A stretch of 37,216 nucleotides of DNA from Butyrivibrio sp. (GCA_017634825.1 JAGBMP010000118.1:1-37216), one strand, 5' to 3'; positions 8,791-17,668 are shown, counted from the first letter of the stretch. Notes: a model not told the origin generated them from the sequence alone. Made by a program: numbers and translations.

Positions 8791-8997
8791 TTTATCTCCT
8801 TATATTGAGGGCTCCTATTAAATCTACTATATCTGCTCGGCAAGTAGATGTCAAAAAATCAAAGATTTATATAAAAATTATTATATTTAAATCATAAAAC
8901 ATCAATAATATTGAGCGATTTTGTGAATTATATTCAGTGTTTTTTAAACATATAATTGCATCATAAAGAGCGCCGTTACAGAAAGGAATGGGCAGTT
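8791..8997. other. Divergent control region of the AraC gene and the sugar operon
   Basis: A very AT-rich 207-base gap with no convincing coding sequence. It has small inverted repeats, AAATC-AAA-GATTT near 8855-8875 and CAATA-A-TATTG at 8903-8913, that could be regulator sites. AraC proteins usually bind direct repeats, and I find none that is clear. The operon promoter is at its right end. Confidence 0.5.
8928..8956 (+). promoter_or_regulatory. Likely promoter of the sugar ABC/glycosidase operon
   Basis: Perfect TATAAT (8951-8956), 17 bases after a weak TTATAT (8928-8933). Transcription would begin near 8963, leaving a leader of about 35 bases before the ATG at 8998. The weak -35 suits activation by the divergent AraC protein. 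Confidence 0.5.
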
Positions 8998-10500
8998 ATG
9001 AATAAACCAGTTCTTGAAATGAAGAATATCAGCAAACGATTCGGAAGTGTCGTGGCTCTTAACAAGGTTGACCTTGCAGTTTATCCCGGTGAGATCAGAG
9101 GACTGATCGGTGAGAACGGATCAGGAAAATCCACTATTTCCTCAATAGCTGCCGGAATGCAGAAAGCAAATGAAGGCGAGATATCTTTTAAGGGAAACAG
9201 ATGGGAACCGGCCAGTATGATAGATGCACTGAACAAGGGCATTGGAATGGTTGTTCAGGAAAGCGGGACCATTGGAGGAATATCGGTAGCTGAGAACATG
9301 TTTCTTGCTGAGCTTGGGAGCTTTAAAAACAAATTTGGCCTTGTGGACAAAAACAAACTGGAAAGAAAAGCAGATGAGGCTCTTAAAAGCGTTGGGATAA
9401 CAGGAATCAGCGGAAGGGATGCGATGGGAAGGCTGGATTTTCAGGACAGGAAGCTGGTTGAAATAGCCAAAGTCATCATGAAAAACCCGGATATTCTGAT
9501 CATCGATGAAACATCAACTGCGCTGTCCCACGATGGAAGGCAGATCATGTACAGTCTGATCAGGAAAATGAGGGATGACGGAAAGTCGGTGATCTTTATA
9601 TCTCATGATCTGGACGAAATCATGGAAGTCTGCGACACATTGACGGTACTCAGGGATGGAAACATCATAAGGACCTTTGAAAAAGAGGAATTTGATGCAG
9701 ATGCCATCCGCAGCAGCATGATAGGAAGAGAGCTTAAAGGTGATTATTACAGGGCGGATACCGAGTGTACATCTCTTGATGAAGTGGTTCTCAGCGCTCA
9801 AAGCCTGAACTACAAAGATAATTTAAAGGACGTTTCTCTGGAGCTCCACCGCGGAGAGATTGTGGGAGTCGGTGGTCTTGCGAGCAGCGGAATGCACGAT
9901 CTGGGTGAAGCCCTTTTCGGAGCGCTAAAGCTTGATTCGGGACATGTTATCTGCGGTAGTGGAAAAGAGATACTCAGCCCTCACAATGCAATGGGACAAA
10001 AGATCGGATATGTGTCGAAAGACAGAGACCAGAAATCTTTGTGTCTCGATGCCAGTATAAAAGACAACATTGCTATCGCCGGAATGAATATCTTTAAAAA
10101 CAAAATGAACCTTGTTACTTCATTCGGTGAGAAAAAATATGTAAAAAAACAGGTGGATGAACTTAAGATCAAATGTTCAGATATGGATCAGGCAGTAAGT
10201 CAGCTTTCGGGTGGCAATAAGCAGAAGGTTGTCTTTGGTAAATGGATAGGCTGCGGAAGCGAGATACTGATTCTGGATTGCCCCACAAGAGGCGTGGATA
10301 TCGGAGTCAAGCAGGCGATGTACCAGCTCATGGTAAAGCTCAAAAATGAAGGCAAGGCAATACTTATGATAAGCGAGGAGCTGCCGGAGCTGATAGGTAT
10401 GAGTGACAGAATACTCATTATGAAGGACGGAGAGATCACAAGAGAGTTTAAGAGAAGCAGTACCCTCAGCGAGGGAGACATCATAAGCTACATGATCTGA
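8998..10500 (+). CDS. Sugar ABC transporter ATPase, RbsA/MglA type, two NBDs
   Basis: 500 residues; cytoplasmic motor of a monosaccharide- or oligosaccharide-type importer. I chose the ATG at 8998 with GAAAGGA 10 bases upstream rather than the in-frame TTG at 8956. NBD1 has Walker A GENGSGKST (38-46) and Walker B ILIIDE (E171) with His203, but its signature is degenerate (LDFQDRKLVEI, 146-156, instead of LSxGxQ). NBD2 has no real P-loop (VGGLASSGM, about 291-299, usual for this family) but a good LSGGN (403-407). Its Walker B reads LILDCP, with Cys428 where the catalytic Glu is expected. One composite ATP site is thus intact and the other doubly disabled. It is first in the operon, 14 bases before the permease. 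Confidence 0.93.
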   Translation: MNKPVLEMKNISKRFGSVVALNKVDLAVYPGEIRGLIGENGSGKSTISSIAAGMQKANEGEISFKGNRWEPASMIDALNKGIGMVVQESGTIGGISVAENMFLAELGSFKNKFGLVDKNKLERKADEALKSVGITGISGRDAMGRLDFQDRKLVEIAKVIMKNPDILIIDETSTALSHDGRQIMYSLIRKMRDDGKSVIFISHDLDEIMEVCDTLTVLRDGNIIRTFEKEEFDADAIRSSMIGRELKGDYYRADTECTSLDEVVLSAQSLNYKDNLKDVSLELHRGEIVGVGGLASSGMHDLGEALFGALKLDSGHVICGSGKEILSPHNAMGQKIGYVSKDRDQKSLCLDASIKDNIAIAGMNIFKNKMNLVTSFGEKKYVKKQVDELKIKCSDMDQAVSQLSGGNKQKVVFGKWIGCGSEILILDCPTRGVDIGVKQAMYQLMVKLKNEGKAILMISEELPELIGMSDRILIMKDGEITREFKRSSTLSEGDIISYMI

Positions 10501-10514
10501 GGAAGGTAAAAGAG

Positions 10515-11495
10515 ATGACAGATAAAAGGAAAACCAACATAAAACAAAAACTCATATCCTTGCTTCCCATTGCTGCTTTACTGGTTTTGTTTGCAGCATT
10601 TCTGGCGGTGGTAAGCATAAATGGCTACAGGCTGGATATGTACCTGAAAATAGTATTTAATGAGGCTCTTGTTCTTGTGGTGGTTGCTACTGGGGCGATC
10701 TTCATTTATACCCTTGGCACCTTTGATATAAGCCTTGGAGCATCAACACTTTTTGCAGCCACTATGGGAGTTATGACCTATAACAATACTCAGAGCCTTA
10801 TATTGATGATCGTCGCGATATTCGCGGTGGGTATCACAGCTTCACTGCTGAATTCGATTTTGGCCTCGGTTTTTCATATACCTCCCTTCGTGACAACTGT
10901 TGCCATGATGTCGGTTCTTTCAGCTCTCTCGGCACAGATCATCACAAGTTATGGAGGAGCTCTTGGGGGAATAAGTATTCCCAGCGAAGTTGTAAAGCCC
11001 TTTGACAACATAGGTTTTAAGGCAGTGCTTTTAATAGCTTTTTTTGCCATATGCTTCTTTGTATTCCAGTTTACGAAGGCCGGAAGAAGGATGAAATTTG
11101 TGGGCGGAAATCCAATTTGTGCAGAGCTTACAGGAATAAAGGCAAGTAAATATACGATCCTGGCCTTTGTGATGGCGGGAATCGGAATCGGCCTCGGAGC
11201 ATTTTTGACACTTTGCTATACCCCATCGGTTACTACTACAACAGCATCAAGTATAGGAATGAATATCTTTATTGCGATCGTTTTCGGAGGAATGCCAATC
11301 TCAGGAGGTGCAAGAAGTAAGATTTACGCGGCACTGATCGGTGGCTTCTCATATATTTTGCTGAATGACATCCTTGAGATAGGCATAGACAGCAGCGCAG
11401 CATACGGCATTACACAGGTGATCAGTGCAGTCTTTTTCCTGGCTGTTGTTTATGTAACCAGCATGAATTACAGGACAGCACTGTTACCAAGATAA
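10515..11495 (+). CDS. Sugar ABC transporter permease, RbsC-like (first)
   Basis: 326 residues, largely hydrophobic with about eight to ten membrane segments, of the BPD_transp_2 permease family (RbsC, MglC). Family features seen include the GTFDISLGAS segment near residues 68-78 and the IFIAIVFGGMPISGG loop near 250-265, which matches the conserved region around the ATPase contact of these permeases. The N-terminus MTDKRKTNIKQK is positively charged and cytoplasmic. A GGAAGG ribosome site lies before the ATG. With the second permease of equal length downstream it probably forms a heterodimeric channel, an arrangement found in some family members, whereas ribose systems use one permease twice. 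Confidence 0.91.
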   Translation: MTDKRKTNIKQKLISLLPIAALLVLFAAFLAVVSINGYRLDMYLKIVFNEALVLVVVATGAIFIYTLGTFDISLGASTLFAATMGVMTYNNTQSLILMIVAIFAVGITASLLNSILASVFHIPPFVTTVAMMSVLSALSAQIITSYGGALGGISIPSEVVKPFDNIGFKAVLLIAFFAICFFVFQFTKAGRRMKFVGGNPICAELTGIKASKYTILAFVMAGIGIGLGAFLTLCYTPSVTTTTASSIGMNIFIAIVFGGMPISGGARSKIYAALIGGFSYILLNDILEIGIDSSAAYGITQVISAVFFLAVVYVTSMNYRTALLPR

Positions 11496-11509
11496 AGGAG
11501 GAAAATATT

Positions 11510-12709
11510 ATGAACAAAAAACTTACAAAAGTGATCGGACTTATCATGGCCGGGGCTATGACAGTGATGGCAGGATGCGGAAATTCGGCACCTGCTGCAC
11601 AGGGCAGTGCTGATAACGCAGCACCGGCACAGGAAGCTGAAACAACTACTCAGTCTTCCGGTAAAGCCAAGAAAATCGGAGTGCTTGTAGCAGATGTCAG
11701 CGGGGAGGAAGCCCTGGGATTTAGAAATTACTATGAGAAGTATATTCAGGAAAACTATGATGTTACCTTCGATTACACTGATGCGCTGGCAAGTGCTGAA
11801 GACGAGAAGGCCGCTATTGAAAAATTTGCATCAAAGGGATATGACGCAGTTATCTCTTTATCCAGCAGCGACAGAGCGCAGCAGATTGAGACCTGCGAGC
11901 AGTATGGCCTTTACTATGCAATAGCTTCAGGAGTTCTTGATGACGAGCAGTATGAAAAATACAAAGGTTATGAGCACTTCGTTTGCCAGATCGGACCTTC
12001 AAATGCCACTGAATTTGAGGCAGGAAAAGCTATGGGCGAGTATTTTAAAAATCAGGGAGTAAAGAAGGTGGCTCTCTATGGCGCTTTCATTCCCAATCCT
12101 ATGCACGTTTTCAGAGCAGCCGGTATTCTTACGGGACTTGGTTGTACCTACGGCGGAGCAAATGACATGGGAGCGATCGTGGGACAGATTTTCCAGGATC
12201 AGGGAATTGATCTTTCAAAGGTTTCCGGCGATGTTGAACTTGTTGCATACCTCCAGGGATATGGCGATACAACAACAGATGAGCTTGGTGCAGCTATTCA
12301 GAAGGCTCCCGAAGCATTCCTTTCAGTTGGAATGGCAACTACATTCTTTGCACAGACACTTTCACAGGAAAATATACCTTTTGCCGATATTGATTCCTTT
12401 ACTGCCATGAACAGTCAGTCAATGGAGAGTGGAAGTCTTAAATATCTTGCAGGTAAGTATTCATCATCTATCGGACCTGTATTTGCGCTGGTTTCAAATG
12501 CGATTGACGGAAATCTTATCAGAAATGATGAGGGAAATGCTGTATCGCTCAATCAGGGCTATCTGGTAGCAACAGACAAGGCAACCTTCGATGAGTATTT
12601 TGTCAATGACAACGGTGATTCACCCATCTACAACAAAGAGACACTTGATAGCATTATCGGAAGTCAGGTCACCTATCAGGATGTAAAAAGCCTTGTAGAG
12701 AGTAAGTAA
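11510..12709 (+). CDS. Sugar-binding lipoprotein of the ABC importer
   Basis: 399 residues. Signal MNKKLTKVIGLIMAGAMTVMAGC with lipobox MAGC, Cys23 lipidated, followed by a Ser/Ala/Gln/Thr-rich tether to about residue 53. The body begins KKIGVLVADVSGEEALGFRNYY, the first strand of a type I periplasmic-binding fold (Peripla_BP_4 class, as in ribose/galactose-binding proteins). The recurring alternation of beta strands and helices (DAVISLSSSD, VKKVALYG) fits the two-lobed fold. Ligand cannot be read from sequence. It is placed between the two permease genes, with AAAGGAGG before the ATG. It is anchored to the outer face of the membrane and would deliver substrate to the permeases. Confidence 0.92.
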   Translation: MNKKLTKVIGLIMAGAMTVMAGCGNSAPAAQGSADNAAPAQEAETTTQSSGKAKKIGVLVADVSGEEALGFRNYYEKYIQENYDVTFDYTDALASAEDEKAAIEKFASKGYDAVISLSSSDRAQQIETCEQYGLYYAIASGVLDDEQYEKYKGYEHFVCQIGPSNATEFEAGKAMGEYFKNQGVKKVALYGAFIPNPMHVFRAAGILTGLGCTYGGANDMGAIVGQIFQDQGIDLSKVSGDVELVAYLQGYGDTTTDELGAAIQKAPEAFLSVGMATTFFAQTLSQENIPFADIDSFTAMNSQSMESGSLKYLAGKYSSSIGPVFALVSNAIDGNLIRNDEGNAVSLNQGYLVATDKATFDEYFVNDNGDSPIYNKETLDSIIGSQVTYQDVKSLVESK

Positions 12710-12733
12710 TACAGAGTAATAAGGAGATTAGCT

Positions 12734-13714
12734 ATGAGTACCCCGAAGAGAATCGTAAACGCACTGGCCATACCGGTTGTAACCCTTGTGGTTTTGCAGA
12801 CTCTTTGCCTGTTAAATGGACAGAGTGTGATTTCAAATATGAAAAGCTTTGACAATTTCATAGTTTATACAGCTATTGTGATGATCACAACCATGGCTCT
12901 TTCCATAAATCTGAACAGCGGAAGATTTGATTTCTCCCTGGGATCAATGGCCGGTCTGTCATCTATCATAGGGGCAAAAATAACCTATGGGATTCTCTCC
13001 GGGGGAAATGGCTCTGCGCCGGTGATGCTTTGTATATCCCTTGTTGCAGGTGTGATACTTGGACTAATATCGGGTCTTACATATTGCATATTAAGACTGC
13101 CTCCCATCATAGTCTCACTGGGAGTAACGCTGGTGTATGAGGGAATTATGTACACAATAACCGGTGGCAAATATGTTATGAGTGAAGTTCAAAATCCTTC
13201 AATGTCCGCTCTTACAGGAACCTGGGTCTATGCAGCATTGATAATAGCGGCAGTCCTTGCATTTATGATAATTACTTTTGATAAAACGGCCTTTGGATAT
13301 GACTACAACGCACTTAAGTCGGGACAGAAGGTGGCTGTGGCTACAGGTATCAATGAGGTAAAAAACACTCTGATCTGTTATGGGATCAGTGGAGGCCTGA
13401 TGGGTATAGTGGGAACACTTAATGCGGCCAGAAATACGACAATAAATGGAGGACAGCTCAATTTTGGCAGTATAGCCATCATGTTTACAGCATTTCTCCC
13501 TATGTTTATCGCAGGATATATCGGCAGATTCACAAACGAGAAGATTGGCTTTCTCTTGGCGGCTGTTTGCATGTCACTTTTAAATTCTACCTTTGCTGTA
13601 TTCTCAAACTCAGTGAATGCAACGATGCAGTCAATTATAAATGCAGTATTGCTGGTTGTTTTCCTTATTTACCTGAACAACAATGATTTGATAAAGAGAT
13701 TATTGAAAGCATGA
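12734..13714 (+). CDS. Sugar ABC transporter permease, RbsC-like (second)
   Basis: 326 residues, BPD_transp_2 family with about eight to ten hydrophobic segments. NLNSGRFDFSLGSMAGL (about 56-72) corresponds to the GTFDISLG segment of the first permease, and NFGSIAIMFTAFLPMFIAGY (about 246-265) to its conserved cytoplasmic loop. The two permeases are clearly related but diverged, consistent with an ancient duplication and heterodimer. AAGGAG lies before the ATG. The stop overlaps the start of the next gene (ATGA), so translation is probably coupled. Confidence 0.91.
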   Translation: MSTPKRIVNALAIPVVTLVVLQTLCLLNGQSVISNMKSFDNFIVYTAIVMITTMALSINLNSGRFDFSLGSMAGLSSIIGAKITYGILSGGNGSAPVMLCISLVAGVILGLISGLTYCILRLPPIIVSLGVTLVYEGIMYTITGGKYVMSEVQNPSMSALTGTWVYAALIIAAVLAFMIITFDKTAFGYDYNALKSGQKVAVATGINEVKNTLICYGISGGLMGIVGTLNAARNTTINGGQLNFGSIAIMFTAFLPMFIAGYIGRFTNEKIGFLLAAVCMSLLNSTFAVFSNSVNATMQSIINAVLLVVFLIYLNNNDLIKRLLKA

Positions 13715-15234
13715 AAGACTTAAGATTATTGAAAAAAGCAACGACTCTTTTCCCAAGGATAAATGAAAAAGAGATTGCTGTAGCCGAAACAGTAAGTATT
13801 ACAAGGGACAGCAAGGGAATAAAGAAAAAAAGTCTCCGGGATTTCAGGACTATGTCACTAAAAAAGGGTGATGAGGTCATCCTTGACTTTGGCGGACATC
13901 TGGTTGGATATCTTTCTCTTGCTTTTAAGAACATAGGAGCTCATGCAGATGCTCCGGTGCTTTTAAGAGTACGCTTTGCCGAAAGAGAAGTAGAGCTGTT
14001 TGAGGATGCATCAGAATACAGTGGCTGGGTAAGCGCATCATGGATACAGGAAGAGCTGGTAAAGGTGGATGTAGTCCCCGGAAGGCTGGACTTTGACAGA
14101 CGATATTCATTCAGATTTGTAAGGATTGAGGTTATGGATATCAGTTCAAGATTTGACCTTCAGATTTCCGAAGCTTGGGCCAAGGCTGTCACTTCTGCCA
14201 GAGATACGGATCTTTTACCCTATGAGGCGGCAGATCCCTTGGACAGAGAGATGGACAAGGTGGCTGTAAAAACCCTCAAAGATTGCATGCAGACAGTGTT
14301 TGAGGATGGACCTAAAAGAGACAGAAGGCTGTGGATAGGAGATCTTAGGATACAGGCTCTGGCCAATTATGAAACCTACAGAATGAATGATATGGTCAAA
14401 TCCTGTCTTTACCTGTTCGGTGCGCTTACTCAGGAGAACGGAAGAGTCGGAGCCTGCGTATTTTTGGAGCCTGAGCCTGAAGTAGACGACACCTGTATGT
14501 TTGACTATTCTCTGTTTTTTGTGGTCATTCTCAGGGATTATTACAGAAAGACAGGTGACCAGGAGGCGTTGGAGGATCTGTGGCAGGTATGCCGCAGACA
14601 GATCAGTCTTGCCAGAGAAGGCCTTGACCAACACTATGTAGTAAGGGACCTTGACGTTCTTGGCTGGTGCTTTGTGGACTGGAATCTGGAGCTGAATAAA
14701 CAGGCAAGTGCGCAGGGGATATTCCTGTACGCGCTGGAGGCAGCAATTGAGCTTGCCGAGCAGGTCGGAGATGTGCTCTCAGAGGAAGAGTATGCTGATC
14801 TTTACAACAAAGTAAAGGATGCAGCCAATACTTTTTTATATGATGAAAAAATGGGCATGTACGTAAGCGGGAAAGACAGACAGATCTCCTTTGCATCTCA
14901 GATATGGATGATACTTGGAAATGCCGTTGAAGGTAGCGCTGCACTCAGGCTTTTGGAAAGACTAAATGGCTGCGACGGTGCTGTTAAAATGGTTACTCCT
15001 TATATGTATCACAACTATATAGATGCGCTTATTAAGCTTGGCAGGAAAGAAGACGCTCACAATCTCATGAGACAGTACTGGGGCGGAATGATCCAAAACG
15101 GTGCAGATACCTTCTGGGAGCTGTATAATCCCGAAAACCCGGACGAGTCACCTTACGGAGGGACCATTGTAAACAGTTATTGTCATGCCTGGAGCTGTGG
15201 CCCGGCGTATTTTCTCAGGAAATACTTTGCTTAA
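13711..15234 (+). CDS. GH78-like (six-hairpin) glycoside hydrolase, intracellular
   Basis: 507 residues with no signal peptide, so it should act on imported sugars. A beta-sandwich-like N-terminal part (about 1-165) precedes an alpha/alpha-barrel domain like that of alpha-L-rhamnosidases. The family motif is visible as EDGPKRDRRLWIGD (198-211), NGADTFWELYNPE with Glu470, and NSYCHAWSCGP near the end. Characterised GH78 enzymes have the general-acid Glu in the RDERLGW version of the first motif; here that position is Arg205 and a Gly is missing, while the C-terminal Glu seems kept. At 507 residues it is shorter than typical rhamnosidases. Substrate may not be rhamnose, or the chemistry may differ. 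The start overlaps the upstream permease stop; GH3 follows in 24 bases. Confidence 0.8.
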   Translation: MKDLRLLKKATTLFPRINEKEIAVAETVSITRDSKGIKKKSLRDFRTMSLKKGDEVILDFGGHLVGYLSLAFKNIGAHADAPVLLRVRFAEREVELFEDASEYSGWVSASWIQEELVKVDVVPGRLDFDRRYSFRFVRIEVMDISSRFDLQISEAWAKAVTSARDTDLLPYEAADPLDREMDKVAVKTLKDCMQTVFEDGPKRDRRLWIGDLRIQALANYETYRMNDMVKSCLYLFGALTQENGRVGACVFLEPEPEVDDTCMFDYSLFFVVILRDYYRKTGDQEALEDLWQVCRRQISLAREGLDQHYVVRDLDVLGWCFVDWNLELNKQASAQGIFLYALEAAIELAEQVGDVLSEEEYADLYNKVKDAANTFLYDEKMGMYVSGKDRQISFASQIWMILGNAVEGSAALRLLERLNGCDGAVKMVTPYMYHNYIDALIKLGRKEDAHNLMRQYWGGMIQNGADTFWELYNPENPDESPYGGTIVNSYCHAWSCGPAYFLRKYFA

Positions 15235-15258
15235 TTCTTTGGAAGAAGAGAGTTTGAT

Positions 15259-17028
15259 ATGACATTTGATAATTATGAAATCGATTATACCGGGAATCCG
15301 TTTTTTCTTGACGAGAGTGCTATAAATTGGGTAAAAGAGACCTTTGAGGACATGAGCCTTGAGGAAAAATGCGGACAGATTTTTTGCCCCATGGGATTTA
15401 GCAGTGAAGATGAAGTCCTTCGCGGAATCGTCAGTGGAATTGGTGTTGGCGGGATGATGTACAGAAGTGGGAGAGCAAAAGAGATTCAGGATACTCACAG
15501 AAAAATACAATCAATGGCCAAAATTCCGCTTTTATTAGCCGCTAATACGGAGAGTGGTGGAGATGGACTGGCTGTAGAGGGGACATCCTTTGGCAAGCCC
15601 ATGGCAGTTGCAGCAACCGCGGATCCTGAAAACGGCTACAGGATGGGTTATGTTGCATGCAGGGAAGGGGCGGCACTGGGACTAAACTGGTCTTTTGCTC
15701 CTATCGTGGATATCAACAGAGACTTTCATAATCCGATAACAAACGTCAGGACCTTTGGCGATGACCCGGAGAAGATAGTTTCCTTCGCTTCACACTATAT
15801 GGATGGTGCAGATGAAAATAATGTTGCCGTGTCAATAAAACATTTCCCCGGAGACGGAATAGATGAAAGAGACCAGCATATCCTCACCAGTGTCAATTCT
15901 CTGTCTGTAAAAGAGTGGGATGACAGCTTCGGATACATCTATAAAAGCCTTATAGATAAGGGAGCAAAGACTGTAATGGTGGGACATATTGCCCAGCCGG
16001 CTTATGTAAAAGAGATTAACAATAATGCTGACAGAAGAAGCATGTTGATGCCGGCATCTCTTTCTAAGGAGCTTCTTGGAGGTCTTCTCAGAAAACGCCT
16101 TGGCTTTAATGGTCTTATAACCACAGATGCTACTCCCATGGTAGGATTTACCAGCGCAATGCCCAGAAATATTGCCATACCGACTGCCATAGAAAACGGC
16201 TGCGACATGATTTTGTTCAATAAGAGCCTTGAAGAAGATTACGGTTTCATGCTTGAGGGTATTGGCAGTGGTTTGTTGTCCGTAAAAAGACTTGATGAGG
16301 CAGTGCTGAGAATTCTTGCAACAAAGGCATCCCTGGGACTTCATGAGAAACAAAAAAATGGAAGTCTTGTCCCTATGGAAGAAGATTTATCAGTTGTTGG
16401 CTGCAGCAAACACAGAATGTGGGCAAAAGAGGTGGCTGATAAGGCTGTCACTCTTGTGAGGGACGAGAAAGCTCTTTTGCCGTTAAGTCCGAAGAAATAC
16501 CGGAGGATATACCTGAATGTGATCGACAAGGAAATGGACCCGGAGAGCGCATTTGTAAAGATGTGGAAGGATAAGCTGGAAGCAGAAGGGTTTGAAGTTA
16601 CGGTAAGGGACAGAAGGGTTAAAATTGTCCCGGCTGATTTTATGGATCCGGCATCACTGCCTGATGAGAAGAAGGCTCTTTTACATGAGATGTACAGAAG
16701 TGTTGCTGAGATGAAGGAATCCTTTGATCTGTATCTATATGTCTGCAATATGGAAAATGCTTCAAATAACACTACTTTGCGACTCAACTGGAACGTAGTG
16801 TTTGGGCTTGGAGATGATGCGCCCTGGCATGCATCAGAAATACCTATGATGATGATATCGACTTCGTATCCATATCATCTGTTTGATGCTCCCATGATCG
16901 GGACTTATATTAATTCCTACAGCGGAGGTGCGGATTTTGTCGATGCAACTGTAGAGAAAATAATGGGCAGATCTGAGTTTATGGGAGTTAGTCCCATTGA
17001 TCCCCTGTGCGGAAAGGATTACATCTGA
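15259..17028 (+). CDS. GH3 glycosidase or phosphorylase, NagZ-like active site
   Basis: 589 residues, cytoplasmic. The N-terminal GH3 barrel has NVRTFGDDP (162-170), KHFPGDG (194-200), the Asp205-x-His207 dyad (ERDQH) and the likely nucleophile Asp290 in LITTDATPM. A GH3 C-terminal alpha/beta domain begins around residue 390 (KAVTLVRDEKALLPL). NagZ-type GH3 enzymes use exactly such an Asp-His pair as acid/base, while ordinary beta-glucosidases use a Glu from the second domain. Some Asp-His GH3 enzymes are phosphorylases. Here KHFPGDG replaces the usual KHFPGHG. The beta-phosphoglucomutase gene begins 1 base after the stop, which supports a phosphorolytic role (inference). Annotation as beta-N-acetylhexosaminidase or beta-glucosidase would be equally usual. 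Confidence 0.86.
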   Translation: MTFDNYEIDYTGNPFFLDESAINWVKETFEDMSLEEKCGQIFCPMGFSSEDEVLRGIVSGIGVGGMMYRSGRAKEIQDTHRKIQSMAKIPLLLAANTESGGDGLAVEGTSFGKPMAVAATADPENGYRMGYVACREGAALGLNWSFAPIVDINRDFHNPITNVRTFGDDPEKIVSFASHYMDGADENNVAVSIKHFPGDGIDERDQHILTSVNSLSVKEWDDSFGYIYKSLIDKGAKTVMVGHIAQPAYVKEINNNADRRSMLMPASLSKELLGGLLRKRLGFNGLITTDATPMVGFTSAMPRNIAIPTAIENGCDMILFNKSLEEDYGFMLEGIGSGLLSVKRLDEAVLRILATKASLGLHEKQKNGSLVPMEEDLSVVGCSKHRMWAKEVADKAVTLVRDEKALLPLSPKKYRRIYLNVIDKEMDPESAFVKMWKDKLEAEGFEVTVRDRRVKIVPADFMDPASLPDEKKALLHEMYRSVAEMKESFDLYLYVCNMENASNNTTLRLNWNVVFGLGDDAPWHASEIPMMMISTSYPYHLFDAPMIGTYINSYSGGADFVDATVEKIMGRSEFMGVSPIDPLCGKDYI

Positions 17029-17029
17029 T

Positions 17030-17668
17030 ATGAAATATAAGGCCATAATTTTTGATCTGGACGGAGTTATCTGTTTTACCGATGAATATCACTATCTTGC
17101 ATGGAAAGAGCTGGCAGATGAGCTGGATATTCCCTTTGACAGGACTATCAATGAAAGGCTCAGGGGCGTCAGCAGAATGGATTCTCTTGAGATCATACTG
17201 GAGAAGTACACAGGACCTGCTCTTTCAGATGAGGAGAAGGAAAGACTTGCCACCAAAAAGAACGACATCTACAGAAAGAGTCTTGAAAATATGTCTGAAA
17301 AAGACCTCTCAGACGAGGTCAGAGATACTTTAAATACTCTTAGGGATATGGGACTTAAGCTTGCCATCGGATCATCAAGCAAAAATACCAAGTTCATATT
17401 AAAACAGATCGGGCTGGAAGGTTTCTTTGACGCCATAAGTGATGGCACCAATATCACAAGATCCAAGCCCGATCCGGAAGTGTTCTTAAAAGCTGCGCAG
17501 TTCCTGACAGAAGAGCCAAAGGACTGCCTTGTTATCGAGGATGCAGAAGCCGGCATAGATGCTGCTGTTGCAGGAGGCTTTGACGGCGCAGGTATCGGAA
17601 GTGCAGCAAACTATGATAAGGCGACCTATCACCTTGAGTCTTTTAAGGACATCTTAAAGTTTGTTTAA
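17030..17668 (+). CDS. pgmB: Beta-phosphoglucomutase
   Basis: 212 residues from the ATG at 17030, one base after the GH3 stop; an earlier in-frame ATG at 16997 would overlap GH3 and adds residues that do not fit the family. A HAD-superfamily enzyme converting beta-glucose-1-phosphate to glucose-6-phosphate. FDLDGVICFTDEYHYLAWK (8-26) contains nucleophile Asp9 and acid/base Asp11 and the His/Trp-containing cap-domain start typical of PgmB. RLRGVSRMDSL matches the cap substrate loop, SSSKN the motif II Ser, SKPDPEVF the Lys and IEDAEAG the last Asp motif. PgmB usually accompanies a phosphorylase that makes beta-glucose-1-phosphate; no GH65 phosphorylase is present here, which points to GH3. Its stop overlaps the convergent potD stop by 3 bases. 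Confidence 0.92.
   Translation: MKYKAIIFDLDGVICFTDEYHYLAWKELADELDIPFDRTINERLRGVSRMDSLEIILEKYTGPALSDEEKERLATKKNDIYRKSLENMSEKDLSDEVRDTLNTLRDMGLKLAIGSSSKNTKFILKQIGLEGFFDAISDGTNITRSKPDPEVFLKAAQFLTEEPKDCLVIEDAEAGIDAAVAGGFDGAGIGSAANYDKATYHLESFKDILKFV

Noticed and set aside
8855-8950. AraC direct-repeat operators before the sugar operon
   Set aside because: The region is so AT-rich that repeats appear by chance; no pair with convincing spacing could be found.
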